Source: Hyphomicrobiales bacterium (GTDB lineage: Bacteria > Pseudomonadota > Alphaproteobacteria > Rhizobiales > Rhizobiaceae). From it: 64,000 bases of DNA. The DNA lies in assembly GCA_900489925.1 (NCBI GenBank), contig UEHQ01000002.1:480207-544206 (forward strand), read 5' to 3'. This document shows positions 1 to 10,621 of this stretch, one piece after another. The notes below the pieces were generated by a model. The model was not told the origin of the DNA. It did not search any database and saw only the letters and a program-made list of their open reading frames with translations. Made by a program: the position numbers and the translations under genes. Numbering within the stretch: position 1 is the stretch's first letter; every line of letters starts with the position of its first letter.

Positions 1-2016
1 GCGGAGGGGCGTATCGCACGCTATTTCGGCGTATCGACTCTGGACGGCTTCGGCACCTTCTCGCGCGCCGAGCTTGCGGCAGCCGCAGCGGCCGTCGCCT
101 ATGTCGAGAAGACGCAGATCGCCGAACGCCCACCGCTTGGCAAGCCGGAGCGCGAGAGCGCCGCCTCGACGCTGTTTATCGATCCCGCGACACGCGCCAA
201 CCTCGAACTTGCAAGGACGCTGTCGGGCGATCGCAACGGTTCGCTGCTCAAGGCCATCGATCGGACCGTGACTGGCGGCGGCGCGCGTTTGCTTGCCGAA
301 CGGCTGATGTCGCCGCTGACGGACCCCGTCAGCATCAACGAGAGGCTGGATTCGATCGGGTTCCTGATCGAAGAGCCTTCGCTATGCGGCGATCTGCGCG
401 ATCACCTGAAACATGTGCCCGACATGCCCCGCGCGCTGTCGCGACTTGCGCTGGACCGCGGCGGCCCGCGCGATCTGGCGGCGATCCGCCAAGGTTTGAA
501 TGCCGCGGCCGATCTTGCTGGCCTTCTGAAGAACGCGCTGCTGCCGGAAGAACTGGTTCAGGCCCTGTCGGGGCTTTGCGCCCTGCCCTCCGACCTCGCC
601 CGACTATTGTCGGAAACGCTGGGCGACGAACTGCCGCTGCTGAAGCGTGACGGCGGCTTTCTGCGCGATGGCGCCAGCGCCGAACTCGACGACGTCAGGG
701 CGCTGCGCGACCAGTCGCGCCGCGTGATCGCCGGCCTGCAGCTGCAATATGCCGAGGAAACCGGCATCAAGTCGCTGAAGATCAAGCACAACAATGTGCT
801 CGGCTACTTCATCGAGGTGACCGCCGGCAACGCGGGCCCGATGACGGATACAGCGGAGGCGAAGGCGCGCTTCATTCACCGCCAGACGATGGCGAACGCG
901 ATGCGCTTCACCACCACCGAACTCGCGGACCTCGAGAGCCGGATCGCCAATGCGGCCGACCGGGCGCTGCAGATCGAGCTGGAGGCGTTTGATCGGATGA
1001 CGACCGCGGTGGTTGCGGAAGCCGAAGCGATCAAGGCCGGTGCACGCGCGCTTGCCGTCATCGACGTCGCGGCCGGTCTTGCGCTGCTGGCCGACGAGCA
1101 GGCCTATTGCCGGCCGCTGGTCGATGGATCGAAGATGTTTGCGATCGAGGGCGGCCGCCACCCTGTCGTCGAACAGGCCCTCAGACGCCAGTCTTCCGGA
1201 CCCTTCGTTGCCAACAACTGCGATCTTTCACCAGTCGCTGATGGCAAGGACGGCGCCATCTGGCTGCTGACCGGCCCGAACATGGGCGGTAAATCGACAT
1301 TCCTGCGCCAGAACGCGCTGATCGCGATCATGGCACAGATGGGCGCCTTCGTTCCGGCGACGAGTGCGCATATCGGCATCGTCGACCGGCTGTTCTCGCG
1401 CGTCGGCGCGTCCGACGATCTGGCGCGCGGTCGTTCGACCTTCATGGTCGAGATGGTCGAAACCGCGGCGATCCTCAACCAGGCGACCGAACGCTCGCTT
1501 GTCATCCTCGACGAGATCGGCCGCGGGACGGCGACGTTCGACGGCCTTTCCATTGCCTGGGCCGCAGTCGAGCATCTTCATGAGGCGAACCGCTGCCGCG
1601 GCCTGTTTGCCACGCACTTCCACGAGTTGACGGTCCTGTCGGAAAAGCTCGCACGGCTGTCCAACGCCACGATGCGCGTCAAGGAGTGGGACGGCGACGT
1701 CATCTTCCTGCACGAGGTCGGACCGGGAGCGGCGGATCGATCCTATGGTATCCAGGTCGCGCGGCTTGCTGGGTTGCCGGCGTCCGTCGTGGCCCGCGCC
1801 CGCGACGTGCTCACACGGCTGGAAGACGCCGACCGCAAGAACCCGGCGAGCCAGCTGATCGACGACCTGCCGCTGTTCCAGGTGGCGGTGCGTCGCGAAG
1901 ACGGCAACCGCGGCCCGTCGAAAGTCGAGGAGGCGTTGAAGGGCATGAGCCTCGACGACATGACGCCTCGCGAAGCGCTGGACGCACTCTACAGTTTGAA
2001 AAAGCAGGTCAGGTAG
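1..2016 (+). CDS. mutS: DNA mismatch repair protein MutS (5' end missing)
   Basis: The reading frame is open from the first base, so the start lies left of the window; 671 C-terminal residues are present. MutS recognises mismatches and, with MutL, starts strand-directed repair. The visible part covers the core/lever domains, the clamp and the whole ABC-type ATPase: Walker [10 protein letters not shown] at about residues 425-433 of the fragment, Walker B/signature [16 protein letters not shown], and the conserved FATHFHELT segment. Only the N-terminal mismatch-binding and connector part is missing. It ends in the Shine-Dalgarno of the next small gene, so the two are probably cotranscribed. The identification is secure. 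Confidence 0.97.
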   Translation, partial: AEGRIARYFGVSTLDGFGTFSRAELAAAAAAVAYVEKTQIAERPPLGKPERESAASTLFIDPATRANLELARTLSGDRNGSLLKAIDRTVTGGGARLLAERLMSPLTDPVSINERLDSIGFLIEEPSLCGDLRDHLKHVPDMPRALSRLALDRGGPRDLAAIRQGLNAAADLAGLLKNALLPEELVQALSGLCALPSDLARLLSETLGDELPLLKRDGGFLRDGASAELDDVRALRDQSRRVIAGLQLQYAEETGIKSLKIKHNNVLGYFIEVTAGNAGPMTDTAEAKARFIHRQTMANAMRFTTTELADLESRIANAADRALQIELEAFDRMTTAVVAEAEAIKAGARALAVIDVAAGLALLADEQAYCRPLVDGSKMFAIEGGRHPVVEQALRRQSSGPFVANNCDLSPVADGKDGAIWLLTGPNMGGKSTFLRQNALIAIMAQMGAFVPATSAHIGIVDRLFSRVGASDDLARGRSTFMVEMVETAAILNQATERSLVILDEIGRGTATFDGLSIAWAAVEHLHEANRCRGLFATHFHELTVLSEKLARLSNATMRVKEWDGDVIFLHEVGPGAADRSYGIQVARLAGLPASVVARARDVLTRLEDADRKNPASQLIDDLPLFQVAVRREDGNRGPSKVEEALKGMSLDDMTPREALDALYSLKKQVR

Positions 2017-2026
2017 GAGGCCAACG

Positions 2027-2302
2027 ATGTTCATGGAGCGACTGCTTCGCGAAACGCAACGGCTCGCCAATATCTTCACGGCGATCGAGGCCCTGCGGCT
2101 TGCAGACGAGCGTGGCAACCCGCGCGGCTGGGCCTCGCCCTTCGGCCTGCTGCAGATCACCCGCTGCTGCTCGATCATCTCCGACCTGACGCTTGCCATC
2201 GCCAAGGCCGGCTACCGCGAATGCGACAAGGCGATGCTCGACGAAATCGCCAGCGAAACGCGGCAGGTTCTCTATACGGTGAACGCGCAGATCGGCGCCT
2301 GA
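2027..2302 (+). CDS. conserved-looking small protein of unknown function (91 aa)
   Basis: I do not recognise a family. The case for a real gene is the strong AGGAGG overlapping the mutS stop codon, 7 nt before the ATG, and its position in the gap between mutS and glnD. The product is soluble and mostly helical in appearance, with no signal peptide and a Cys-Cys pair in the middle (ITRCCSII). Spacing suggests translation coupled to mutS. Function is unknown. Confidence 0.6.
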   Translation: MFMERLLRETQRLANIFTAIEALRLADERGNPRGWASPFGLLQITRCCSIISDLTLAIAKAGYRECDKAMLDEIASETRQVLYTVNAQIGA

Positions 2303-2411
2303 GGACGCAGCCTTTCGAACCGCCTTTTGCCGCAGCAACACCTTTTCGCCAAAATTAAAGGTTCTTGCAGTATGAAGCCGTGTCAATCGACCGGCAAAGA
2401 GGCTATAGCGC

Positions 2412-5321
2412 ATGCAGACGAAACGAGAGGCGCACTCCGACGACGTGGCGCCGCGTGAACAGGAAGCCGCCCCGCGCATGGCGCCGACGAACGACACCGA
2501 CTTTTCAGCCATTCTCGATACGGCCTATCTCCAGCAGATGTGCGACGCCGTTGCCGAAGCCAACAAGACGCGGCCGGATGTCATGCGCGCCGACCTGTTG
2601 GCCATCATGAAGAAGGCCAGCAACGAAGGCCGCGAGAAAGCGCGCGAGCTTCTGTCTGCCGACGGCAGCGGACTGCGGTGCGCGCGGCGCATTTCCTGGC
2701 TGCAGGACCAGCTCATCACAGTTCTCTATCGGTTCGTCACGAGCCACGTGTTTCCGGCGCAGCGCGACAAGTTCGCGGTCACCGCCGTCGGCGGCTACGG
2801 CCGAGACACGCTGGCACCGGGCTCCGACATCGACCTTCTATTCCTTTTCCTGCCCAAGCCGGCGGAGGAGACGCACAAGGCCGTGGAATTCATGCTCTAT
2901 GTCCTCTGGGACATGGGCTTCAAGGTCGGCCACGCCACGCGCACCATTGACGAATGCATCACGCTGTCGCGCTCCGACATGACGATCCGGACGGCGATCC
3001 TCGAGATGCGCTACATCTGCGGCCTGACATCGCTGGCGACCGACCTCGAAACGCGCTTCGACAAGGAAATCGTCACCGGGACCGGGCCGGAGTTCATTGC
3101 CGCCAAGCTCGCCGAACGCGACGAGCGGCACCGCAAGGCCGGCGACACGCGCTATCTGGTTGAGCCGAATGTGAAGGAAGGCAAGGGCGGCCTGCGCGAC
3201 CTCCACACGCTCTTCTGGATCTCGAAATATTACTACCATGTGCGCGACGCCGCCGAACTGGTGGCGCTCGGCGTCCTATCCAAACATGAGTACCGGCTTT
3301 TCGAGAAGGCCGACGATTTTCTCTGGGCGGTGCGCTGCCACATGCATTTCCTGACCGGCAAGGCGGAGGAGCGGCTCTCCTTCGACATCCAGCGGGAAAT
3401 CGCCGAGGCGCTCGGCTATCACTCGCGGCCGGGCCTGTCGGCGGTCGAACGCTTCATGAAGCACTACTTCCTGGTGGCCAAGGACGTCGGCGACCTTACC
3501 CGGATTCTCTGCGCCGCGCTCGAGGACCAACAGGCCAAATCGACACCCGGATTGTCCGGCGTGATCAGCCGTTTCGCCCACCGCAGCCGCAAGATTCCCG
3601 GCAGTACCGACTTCATGGAAGATCGTGGCCGCATTGCGCTCGCGAGCCCTGACGTCTTCAAGCGCGATCCCGTCAACATCATCCGGCTCTTCCACGTCGC
3701 CGATATCCACGGCCTGGAATTCCACCCTGATGCCCTGAAGCGCGTGACGCGCTCGCTCAGCCTGATCGACAATTCCCTGCGTGAAAGCGACGAGGCAAAC
3801 CGCCTCTTCATTTCGATCCTCACCTCCAAGCGCGACCCGGCACTGATCCTGCGCCGGATGAACGAGGCCGGCGTGCTCGGCCGCTTCATTCCGGAGTTCG
3901 GCAAGATCGTCGCGATGATGCAGTTCAACATGTACCACCACTATACGGTGGACGAGCATCTGATCCGCTCGGTCGATGTGCTATCGGAGATCGACAAGGG
4001 CAAGGCCGACGACCTGCACCCGCTTGCCAACAAGCTGATGCCTGGCATCGAGGATCGCGAGGCGCTTTACGTCGCCGTGCTGCTGCACGACGTCGCCAAG
4101 GGCCGCCAGGAAGACCATTCGATCGCCGGCGCGCGCGTCGCCCGCAAGCTCTGCGCCCGCTTCGGCCTGTCGCAGAAGCAGACGGAGACCGTCGTCTGGC
4201 TGATCGAGGAACATCTGACGATGTCGATGGTGGCGCAGACGCGCGACCTGACCGACCGCAAGACCATCACCGACTTTGCCGACCGCGTGCAGTCGCTCGA
4301 GCGGCTGAAGATGCTGCTGATCCTGACGATCGCCGATATCCGCGCCGTCGGTCCGGGCGTCTGGAACGGCTGGAAGGGCCAGCTGCTGCGCACGCTCTAC
4401 TACGAAACCGAGCTGCTGCTTGCCGGCGGTTTCTCGGAAGTGTCCCGCAAGGAGCGCGCCAACTTCGCCGCCGAGGCGCTGTTCAATGCGTTGGCGGACT
4501 GGAGCCAGAAGGACCGCAAGACCTACAGCAAGCTGCACTATCAGCCCTACCTGCTGTCCGTGCCGCTGGAAGACCAGGTGCGCCACGCCGGCTTCATCCG
4601 CCAGGCGGACAAGGCCGGCCAAGCGCTGGCGACCATGGTTCGTACCGACAGTTTCCATGCGATCACCGAGATTACCGTGCTGTCGCCCGACCATCCGCGC
4701 CTGCTCGCGGTCATCGCCGGCGCATGTGCCGCTGCCGGCGCCAACATCGTCGACGCGCAGATCTTCACGACATCGGACGGGCGCGCGCTCGACACGATCC
4801 ATGTCAGCCGCGAATTCAAGGACGATGCCGACGAACTGCGCCGAGCCGGCACCATCGGTCGGATGATCGAGGACGTGCTCTCGGGCCGCAAGCGGCTGCC
4901 GGAAGTGATTGCCACGCGCACCAAGAATCGGAAAAAAAGCAAGGCCTTCGTCATCCCGCCGTCGGTCACGATCTCCAACAGCCTATCGAACAAGTTCACC
5001 GTCATCGAGGTCGAGTGCCTCGACCGGACAGGCTTGCTGTCAGAGGTCACGGCCGTTCTCTCCGACCTGTCGCTCGACATCCAGTCGGCCCGCATCACCA
5101 CCTTCGGCGAGAAGGTGATCGACACCTTCTACGTCACCGATCTCGTCGGCCAGAAGATCTCCGGCGACAGCAAGCGATCGAACATCACCGCGCGCCTCAG
5201 GGCCGTCATCGCCGAGGAACAGGACGAGCTTCGCGAACGCATGCCGTCCGGTATCATCGCGCCGGCGAGCACCGCCCGTAGCGCCGCGCCGACTGACAAG
5301 AAAGCGGATTCCACCGCATGA
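2412..5321 (+). CDS. glnD: bifunctional [protein-PII] uridylyltransferase / uridylyl-removing enzyme
   Basis: GlnD senses glutamine and uridylylates or deuridylylates PII proteins, setting nitrogen control. At 969 aa it has the full domain order: nucleotidyltransferase with [18 protein letters not shown] at about residue 127, a PII-UTase helical region, an HD phosphohydrolase with LLHDVAKG near residue 557 for the removing activity, and two C-terminal ACT domains (about 745-830 and 860-940) that bind glutamine. The ATG at 2412 has AGAGG about 10 nt upstream; an internal ATG at 2478 has no clear ribosome site. murJ follows 10 nt after the stop. Confidence 0.97.
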   Translation: MQTKREAHSDDVAPREQEAAPRMAPTNDTDFSAILDTAYLQQMCDAVAEANKTRPDVMRADLLAIMKKASNEGREKARELLSADGSGLRCARRISWLQDQLITVLYRFVTSHVFPAQRDKFAVTAVGGYGRDTLAPGSDIDLLFLFLPKPAEETHKAVEFMLYVLWDMGFKVGHATRTIDECITLSRSDMTIRTAILEMRYICGLTSLATDLETRFDKEIVTGTGPEFIAAKLAERDERHRKAGDTRYLVEPNVKEGKGGLRDLHTLFWISKYYYHVRDAAELVALGVLSKHEYRLFEKADDFLWAVRCHMHFLTGKAEERLSFDIQREIAEALGYHSRPGLSAVERFMKHYFLVAKDVGDLTRILCAALEDQQAKSTPGLSGVISRFAHRSRKIPGSTDFMEDRGRIALASPDVFKRDPVNIIRLFHVADIHGLEFHPDALKRVTRSLSLIDNSLRESDEANRLFISILTSKRDPALILRRMNEAGVLGRFIPEFGKIVAMMQFNMYHHYTVDEHLIRSVDVLSEIDKGKADDLHPLANKLMPGIEDREALYVAVLLHDVAKGRQEDHSIAGARVARKLCARFGLSQKQTETVVWLIEEHLTMSMVAQTRDLTDRKTITDFADRVQSLERLKMLLILTIADIRAVGPGVWNGWKGQLLRTLYYETELLLAGGFSEVSRKERANFAAEALFNALADWSQKDRKTYSKLHYQPYLLSVPLEDQVRHAGFIRQADKAGQALATMVRTDSFHAITEITVLSPDHPRLLAVIAGACAAAGANIVDAQIFTTSDGRALDTIHVSREFKDDADELRRAGTIGRMIEDVLSGRKRLPEVIATRTKNRKKSKAFVIPPSVTISNSLSNKFTVIEVECLDRTGLLSEVTAVLSDLSLDIQSARITTFGEKVIDTFYVTDLVGQKISGDSKRSNITARLRAVIAEEQDELRERMPSGIIAPASTARSAAPTDKKADSTA

Positions 5322-5331
5322 GCCTATACGC

Positions 5332-6912
5332 ATGAGCCTCGTCAAGAAATTCGCCACCGTCGGCGGCGCCACTCTGGGCAGCCGCATCTTCGGTTTTGCC
5401 CGTGAAACGCTGATGGCGGCCGCACTCGGCACCGGGCCGATGGCCGACGTCTTCTATGCGGCCTTCCGCTTCCCCAACCTGTTCCGCCGGCTGTTTGCGG
5501 AAGGCGCGTTCAACGCCGCCTTCGTGCCGCTGTTTGCCAAGGAAATCGAGGCGAACGGGACCGACGGGGCAAAGCGCTTCTCGGAGGAAGTGTTCGGCGT
5601 TCTCTTCTCTGTGCTGCTGCTCATCACCATCGTGATGGAGCTGGCGATGCCGCTCCTGGTGCGCTTCATCATCGCGCCGGGCTTTACCAACGATCCGGAC
5701 AAGTTCGACATTACCGTGCGCATGGCCGCGGTGATGTTCCCCTACCTCATGTGCATGTCGCTGACGGCGATGATGAGCGGGATGCTGAACTCGCTGCATC
5801 ACTTCTTTGCCGCGGCGATCGCGCCTGTCTTCCTCAACGTGGTGATGATCGGGGCGCTGTTTTATGCGCTCTACACCGGTGCCGAACCGCTGCAGACCGC
5901 ATGGTACCTCTCCTGGGGCGTGCTGGTGGCCGGTATCCTGCAGCTTGTCGTCGTCTATCTGGGCGTGATTCATGCCGGCATGAGCATCGGCCTGCGCTTC
6001 CCGCGCTTCACGCCGAACGTCAAACGCCTGCTGATCCTCGCCATTCCGGCCGCCGTTACCGGCGGCATCACCCAGATCAACCAGATGATCGGCCAGGCGA
6101 TCGCCTCATCGCGGGAGGGCGCCATCGCAGCCCTGCAATATGCCGACCGCATCTACCAGCTGCCGCTCGGCGTCGTCGGCGTCGCCGTTGGCGTGGTGCT
6201 GCTGCCGGAACTGGCGCGCGCCCTGAAGGCCGGCAATCTGCGCGAAGCCGGAAACCTGCAGAACCGCTCGATCGAGTTCGTGCTGTTCCTGACGATCCCG
6301 GCCGCGTTCGCACTCTGGATCCTCTCCGACGAGATCATCCGCGTGCTCTACGAGCGCGGTGCCTTCCACCAGGAAAACACCGCCATCGTCGGCTCGATCC
6401 TTGCCATCTACGGCATCGGCCTGCCCGCCTTCGTACTGATCAAGGCCCTGCAGCCGGGCTTCTACGCTCGCGAGGACACCAGGACGCCGATGCGGTTTTC
6501 GGCGGTCGCCGTTGGGGTCAACTGCGCCACCGCGCTCACGCTCTTTCCCTATCTCGGCGCCCCGGGCATCGCGGTCGCGGAAGCAACGGCCGGGTGGATC
6601 AGCACCGTGCTGCTGTTCTCCACGCTGCTGCGCCGCGGCCATCTTGCATGGGAGTGGGCGCTCGCGCGTCGCGCCGCGCTTCTCGTCGTTTCTGCTGCCG
6701 TCATGGGCGCGGCCATCATGTATCTTCAGCACCGTTGGGCGCCGTGGCTTGCCTCGGACGCTCGCTTGACAACGAAGATCAGCACGCTCGGCCTGCTGAT
6801 CCTGATTGCCATGACCGTCTACTTCGCGACGGCGTTCCTGATCGGCGGCGCGAACCTCGGCATGATCCGCCGCAATCTCAACCGCAAGCCGGCGGTCAAG
6901 ACGGACGCTTAG
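5332..6912 (+). CDS. murJ: lipid II flippase MurJ (MviN)
   Basis: This is an inner-membrane protein of the MOP exporter superfamily that moves lipid II to the periplasm for peptidoglycan synthesis. The 526 aa product is almost entirely hydrophobic segments and begins with the family signature SRIFGFARETLMAAALGTG followed by NLFRRLFAEGAFNAAFVP. It lies 10 nt after glnD and is probably cotranscribed. A five-codon ATG frame that overlaps the glnD stop at 5318 is out of frame and not the start. Confidence 0.96.
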   Translation: MSLVKKFATVGGATLGSRIFGFARETLMAAALGTGPMADVFYAAFRFPNLFRRLFAEGAFNAAFVPLFAKEIEANGTDGAKRFSEEVFGVLFSVLLLITIVMELAMPLLVRFIIAPGFTNDPDKFDITVRMAAVMFPYLMCMSLTAMMSGMLNSLHHFFAAAIAPVFLNVVMIGALFYALYTGAEPLQTAWYLSWGVLVAGILQLVVVYLGVIHAGMSIGLRFPRFTPNVKRLLILAIPAAVTGGITQINQMIGQAIASSREGAIAALQYADRIYQLPLGVVGVAVGVVLLPELARALKAGNLREAGNLQNRSIEFVLFLTIPAAFALWILSDEIIRVLYERGAFHQENTAIVGSILAIYGIGLPAFVLIKALQPGFYAREDTRTPMRFSAVAVGVNCATALTLFPYLGAPGIAVAEATAGWISTVLLFSTLLRRGHLAWEWALARRAALLVVSAAVMGAAIMYLQHRWAPWLASDARLTTKISTLGLLILIAMTVYFATAFLIGGANLGMIRRNLNRKPAVKTDA

Positions 6913-6925
6913 CCACCGTCTTGGC

Positions 6926-7354
6926 CTAACAGTAGACCCAGCGCCGGCTTGGACCTATGTCGACGTGGACGATGCCGTTGCAGTAGCGCCCGATGCCGCC
7001 GATCCCGGGGGCATCTTCGGCTATGGCGACAATTGCTCGCTCCGAGTAGCCGGGGACACGAATGTCCGCGGCCGCGCAGTTGCGGTGCTGCGAATGCGAC
7101 CGGCCGGCATGTGGCCGGAAGCCGGATGTGACCAACGGGCGGCGTCCAGTTCTAAGCGCTATGTAGGCCAGTATCCCCTTCAGCTGCGGCGGAAAGCAAC
7201 TCGCCCGGACGCTGACGGTCTGCAATGTGTAAGCAACCTTCTCGGTGGGCGCTGCAGGCCCAAAGGAAATTCTACGCACGTTCTGGGCACTCGCACTGTC
7301 GAAACAGGACAGGCTGAAAAGACCGGCTAACGCGATTGAAAACGCAGTATGCAT
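6926..7354 (-). CDS. secreted M15-type (YcbK/DUF882-like) peptidase domain protein
   Basis: The 142 aa product starts after a strong GGGAGG and opens with a Sec signal peptide ending at about SASA/Q (residue 23). The mature part carries the fold signature of M15 zinc peptidases: TSGFRP, then SHSQH...AAADI giving a His and Asp ligand, then GIVHVDIG giving the last His. Such proteins cut or bind peptidoglycan stem peptides in the periplasm. Two outer cysteines (positions near 53 and the C-terminal residue) could form a disulfide. It is convergent with murJ (13 nt apart). The exact substrate is not known. Confidence 0.72.
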   Translation of the reverse strand: MHTAFSIALAGLFSLSCFDSASAQNVRRISFGPAAPTEKVAYTLQTVSVRASCFPPQLKGILAYIALRTGRRPLVTSGFRPHAGRSHSQHRNCAAADIRVPGYSERAIVAIAEDAPGIGGIGRYCNGIVHVDIGPSRRWVYC

Positions 7355-7869
7355 GGTTCCCTCCCCAGCTAGAGCATGGGCTCGGCCACACGCTCGAGTT
7401 TGCGGGCGGAAAAGCTCTCCCCAAAAATGGCCTTTTTGTGAAATTTCATACCCTATAGTGCAAGATTTAGCCCCAATTTACCGCCAATTGATAAAGTAGA
7501 GATACCTAAAAAGCGGTATAAAATGCTCAGCACTAAAAATTGAATTAGAAAATTCACAGAAATTTAAATGCGATTTTCCCCGGCCGGGACAGACGCCTTA
7601 CAATCCCTCCGTCCCGTTGTCGGATACCCCGCAAGGCGTTGCGGCGAAACGGAACCGGCGCCGGAGTTGCGAGCAAAAACCGCCGAACGGGCCGCTGGGA
7701 AGCGCCATTATTCTCTCCTCTGACTCGGCAATTTTCAGCGCCCCGTCCGAGTGAATGCCATGGTCAAACCACGGACCGAAGGGGTCGCGTGACGCACCGG
7801 CGTGCGTTGGCAAGCTTGACCCTCCGCCGATCCTTGGCAAGAACACGACTCCACACAATCGGGGCACGC
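7355..7869. other. 515-bp intergenic region, mostly unassigned
   Basis: No convincing gene is present. The left part holds the leader of the minus-strand peptidase. Positions about 7440-7570 are markedly AT-rich against a GC-rich background. A CCGGCGCCGG palindrome lies at 7655-7664 and two copies of TTGGCAAG at 7807-7814 and 7834-7841 precede the VOC gene. A CTTGAC at 7815 could be a -35 element, but no good -10 was found. Confidence 0.4.
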
Positions 7870-8274
7870 ATGTCTCAATCGCTTTTCCTCATAACGCTTG
7901 TTGTCGACGACTATGATCGCGCCAAGGAGTTCTATTGCGGCACACTGGGCTTCGTTTGCCTCCACGACGATCTCCTGCCGGAAGGCAAGCGATGGGTCGT
8001 GGTCAGGCCGAAGGGCGAGGACGGCGCAGCCTTTTTGCTTGCGCGGGCTGCTAACGACCGGCAGAAATCAGCGATCGGCAACCAGACGGGCGGTCGCGTC
8101 GGCTTCTTTCTCAAGACCGACGATTTTGCCCGCGACCATGCGTCGATGCTGGGCAAGGGCGTGAGGTTTCTCGAGCAGCCGCGGCACGAAATCTATGGTA
8201 CCGTGGCCGTGTTTGCGGATCCTTATGGCAACACCTTCGACCTGATCGAACCCGTCGCTGACCGCACCCCTTGA
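7870..8274 (+). CDS. VOC (glyoxalase/bleomycin-resistance) superfamily protein
   Basis: The 134 aa protein has the single-module VOC pattern: a beta-start LITLVVDDYDRAKEFYCGTLGF, then a second half ending FADPYGNTFDLIEP, which carries the usual C-terminal Glu metal ligand. VOC proteins are metal-dependent isomerases, dioxygenases or drug-binding proteins; the substrate cannot be told here. The ATG at 7870 begins the conserved fold; the frame is open further upstream but that stretch looks non-coding. Confidence 0.75.
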   Translation: MSQSLFLITLVVDDYDRAKEFYCGTLGFVCLHDDLLPEGKRWVVVRPKGEDGAAFLLARAANDRQKSAIGNQTGGRVGFFLKTDDFARDHASMLGKGVRFLEQPRHEIYGTVAVFADPYGNTFDLIEPVADRTP

Positions 8275-8362
8275 TTGCCGGCCTTTGCCCGTGCATAAGC
8301 CGCTGCGTTAGCAACATGGGCCGTTGGCCCTGGGGCCCTCCACAAGCCTAATCGAGGACATG

Positions 8363-9427
8363 ATGAGCGAATTCAAGAAACTGGTCTTTTCGGGCGTTCA
8401 GCCGACCGGCAATCTCCATCTCGGCAACTATCTCGGCGCGATCCGCAAGTTCGTGGCGCTGCAGGACGGCAATGACTGCATCTATTGCGTCGTCGACATG
8501 CATGCGCTGACGGCGCAACTCGTGCACGAGGACATGCCGAACCAGATCCGATCGATCGCCGCAGCCTTTATCGCCTCCGGCATCGACCCGGAGAAGCATA
8601 TCGTTTTCAACCAGTCGGCCGTGCCGCAGCATGCGGAACTCGCCTGGATCTTCAATTGTGTCGCGCGCATCGGCTGGATGAACCGCATGACGCAGTTCAA
8701 GGACAAGGCCGGCAAGGACCGCGAGCAGGCCTCGCTCGGTCTCTATGCCTATCCGAGCCTGATGGCTGCCGACATTCTCGTCTATCGCGGAACGCATGTT
8801 CCCGTTGGTGACGACCAGAAGCAGCATCTCGAGCTGGCCCGCGACATCGCCATGAAGTTCAACCTCGACTACGCCGAGCATATCCGCAAGGCCGGATACG
8901 GGATCGACATCACCGTCGGGGATGAACCGGTGCATGCCTATTTCCCGATGGTCGAGCCGCTGATCGACGGTCCGGCACCGCGCGTCATGTCGCTTCGCGA
9001 CGGCACCAAGAAGATGTCGAAGTCGGACCCGTCGGATCTGTCGCGCATCAACCTGATGGACGACGAGGACGCGATCTCGAAGAAGATCCGCAAGGCCAAG
9101 ACCGATCCGGATGGCTTGCCGAGCGAGATCGACGGCCTCAAGGGTCGCCCGGAAGCCGACAACCTCGTCGGCATCTACGCGGCACTCGCCGACAAGTCGA
9201 AGGCCGAGGTGCTTTCGGAATTCGGCGGCCAGCAGTTCTCGGTCTTCAAGCCGGCCCTGATCGACCTGTCGGTCAACGTGCTGTCGCCGATCACCGCCGA
9301 GATGCGCCGCCTGATGGCCGACACCAGCCACATCGATGCGATCCTTCGCAACGGTGGCGAGCGGGCAAGAGCACGCGCCGAAGTGACGATGAAGGAAGTC
9401 CGCGACATCGTCGGCTTCCTTTACTAG
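8363..9427 (+). CDS. trpS: tryptophanyl-tRNA synthetase
   Basis: TrpRS charges tRNA-Trp in the cytoplasm. The 354 aa length suits bacterial TrpRS. The class I HIGH-type motif is seen as [17 protein letters not shown] near the N-terminus and the KMSKS loop as [10 protein letters not shown] near residue 217. Two ATGs in tandem occur at 8360 and 8363; GAGG at 8354-8357 is better spaced for 8363. The neighbouring murJ and stress genes fit the rhizobial order. Confidence 0.97.
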   Translation: MSEFKKLVFSGVQPTGNLHLGNYLGAIRKFVALQDGNDCIYCVVDMHALTAQLVHEDMPNQIRSIAAAFIASGIDPEKHIVFNQSAVPQHAELAWIFNCVARIGWMNRMTQFKDKAGKDREQASLGLYAYPSLMAADILVYRGTHVPVGDDQKQHLELARDIAMKFNLDYAEHIRKAGYGIDITVGDEPVHAYFPMVEPLIDGPAPRVMSLRDGTKKMSKSDPSDLSRINLMDDEDAISKKIRKAKTDPDGLPSEIDGLKGRPEADNLVGIYAALADKSKAEVLSEFGGQQFSVFKPALIDLSVNVLSPITAEMRRLMADTSHIDAILRNGGERARARAEVTMKEVRDIVGFLY

Positions 9428-9448
9428 GCCAAGCGCCAACAGCCAGGT

Positions 9449-9471
9449 TCCGGGCGGCCAGACCGCCCGGA
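9449..9471 (+). terminator. GC-rich hairpin after trpS
   Basis: TCCGGGCGG (9449-9457) pairs with CCGCCCGGA (9463-9471) around a five-base loop, 22 nt after the trpS stop. There is no strong T-run, so termination is plausible but not certain. Confidence 0.45.
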
Positions 9472-9525
9472 CTTGTCGAACCGGATATGACAGCGTAGTC
9501 TCATCGGACCCTTGCGGAGGCTCCG

Positions 9526-9951
9526 ATGCGTGATCGTAAGCTCATTCAAATCGGCGCGATGGAAGTCCGTTTCCTGATCGATGAGGATCAGAGTTCGGAA
9601 AGCGTCGTCATGTTCGAATTCGCCGTGCCGTCGCAATCCAGAGTGCCGGCCGCGCATTTTCACAGGGATGTCGACGAGGTGATCTACGGGATTGCCGGCA
9701 CGATGACGACCACCGTCGACGGGAAAAAGCATGAGGTTGCCCCTGGGCAGACAGTGTTCATCCCGCGCGGCGTCGTCCACACCCATGAGAACCTTCACGC
9801 GGAAACCGCACGCGCGCTCATCACCATGACTCCCGGATTGATCGGTCGTCGGTACTTCGAGGAAATCTCTGCGGCGATGAACGTCAAGGGCAAGCCTGAT
9901 ATCGAGCATGTCAAGGAAATCATGCTGCTTTACGGCCTCGTGCCGGCGTGA
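9526..9951 (+). CDS. cupin-domain protein
   Basis: The 141 aa product is a single small beta-barrel cupin. Motif 1 is seen as PAAHFHRDVDEVIYGIAG (His-x-His ... Glu) and motif 2 as PGQTVFIPRGVVHTHEN, so the metal ligands are kept. Cupins of this kind are dioxygenases, isomerases or ligand-binding proteins; the sequence does not say which. A GCGGAGG-type ribosome site precedes the ATG. It appears to be monocistronic between trpS and the usp gene. Confidence 0.8.
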   Translation: MRDRKLIQIGAMEVRFLIDEDQSSESVVMFEFAVPSQSRVPAAHFHRDVDEVIYGIAGTMTTTVDGKKHEVAPGQTVFIPRGVVHTHENLHAETARALITMTPGLIGRRYFEEISAAMNVKGKPDIEHVKEIMLLYGLVPA

Positions 9952-10019
9952 ACTGACCACCGGATCCGCGCAAAACGAGGACTTGCAAATTTTCGGGATC
10001 GGGTGTCAGAGTCCGCTCC

Positions 10020-10511
10020 ATGGTATCAAAACGACTCTCCAGGCTTGAGGGCCATCGCCGCAAATTCATGGCGGTCATCGACGACACGCCCGAGTGCCAG
10101 CGGGCTGTCCACTACGCCGGCCGGCGTGCAAAGAACTCCAATGGCGGCCTTGTGCTCGTCTACGTCATTCCGGACGGTGACTTTCAGCAATGGCTGGGTG
10201 TCGAGGAGATCATGAGGGCCGAAGCGCGCGAGGAAGCCGAAGCGGTCGTCGCCAAATCGGCGCAGTTGGTGCGCGAGACGATCGGCATCGAACCCGAGGT
10301 CGTCATTCGCGAGGGAAGTGCCGCCGAACAGATCAACGCGGTGATCGAGGAAGATCGGGACATCGCGATTCTGGTGCTCGCGGCGAGTTCAGCAAAGGAA
10401 GGCCCCGGACCACTGGTGTCGTCCGTGGCAGGTCGCGGCGCAGCCTTTCCCATCCCCGTCACCGTGCTTCCTGATACACTGACCGACGAGGAACTTGACG
10501 CACTGGCTTGA
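10020..10511 (+). CDS. universal stress protein (UspA family)
   Basis: The 163 aa protein has the Usp alpha/beta fold: N-terminal RKFMAVIDDTPECQRAVHYA with the conserved Asp, then LVLVYVIPD, and a C-terminal VLAASSAKEG...PIPVTVLP stretch. The usual ATP-binding G-x2-G-x9-G-[ST] is only partly recognisable, so nucleotide binding is unsure. It lies immediately upstream of the Fe-S scaffold gene, which has its own promoter. Confidence 0.85.
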   Translation: MVSKRLSRLEGHRRKFMAVIDDTPECQRAVHYAGRRAKNSNGGLVLVYVIPDGDFQQWLGVEEIMRAEAREEAEAVVAKSAQLVRETIGIEPEVVIREGSAAEQINAVIEEDRDIAILVLAASSAKEGPGPLVSSVAGRGAAFPIPVTVLPDTLTDEELDALA

Positions 10512-10534
10512 TGCGTTTTCTTGAGTGACAGTCT

Positions 10535-10563
10535 CTTGAATAGCAACGCCAAACGGCTTATTT
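10535..10563 (+). promoter_or_regulatory. predicted sigma-70-type promoter of the NifU-like gene
   Basis: CTTGAA (10535-10540) and TTATTT (10558-10563) are 17 nt apart, matching the alphaproteobacterial -35/-10 layout. The expected start site near 10570 falls inside the ICE box. Confidence 0.5.
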
Positions 10564-10566
10564 CTC

Positions 10567-10583
10567 TTTTGAAGAATTCTAAA
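10567..10583 (+). promoter_or_regulatory. ICE box, predicted Irr operator
   Basis: The 17-mer is TTTTGAA-GAA-TTCTAAA. The rhizobial Irr iron control element is TTTAGAA-N3-TTCTAAA, so 13 of 14 defined bases match. It sits just after the -10 element, over the predicted start site, a position suited to repression under low iron. Confidence 0.6.
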
Positions 10584-10621
10584 GACGGCTGGAGCCTTGC
10601 GCCCGCCGCACGGAGAGCAAG

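Noticed and set aside
7807..7841. Two TTGGCAAG copies before the VOC gene
   Set aside because: Only two 8-mers with no symmetry or known factor; may be chance.
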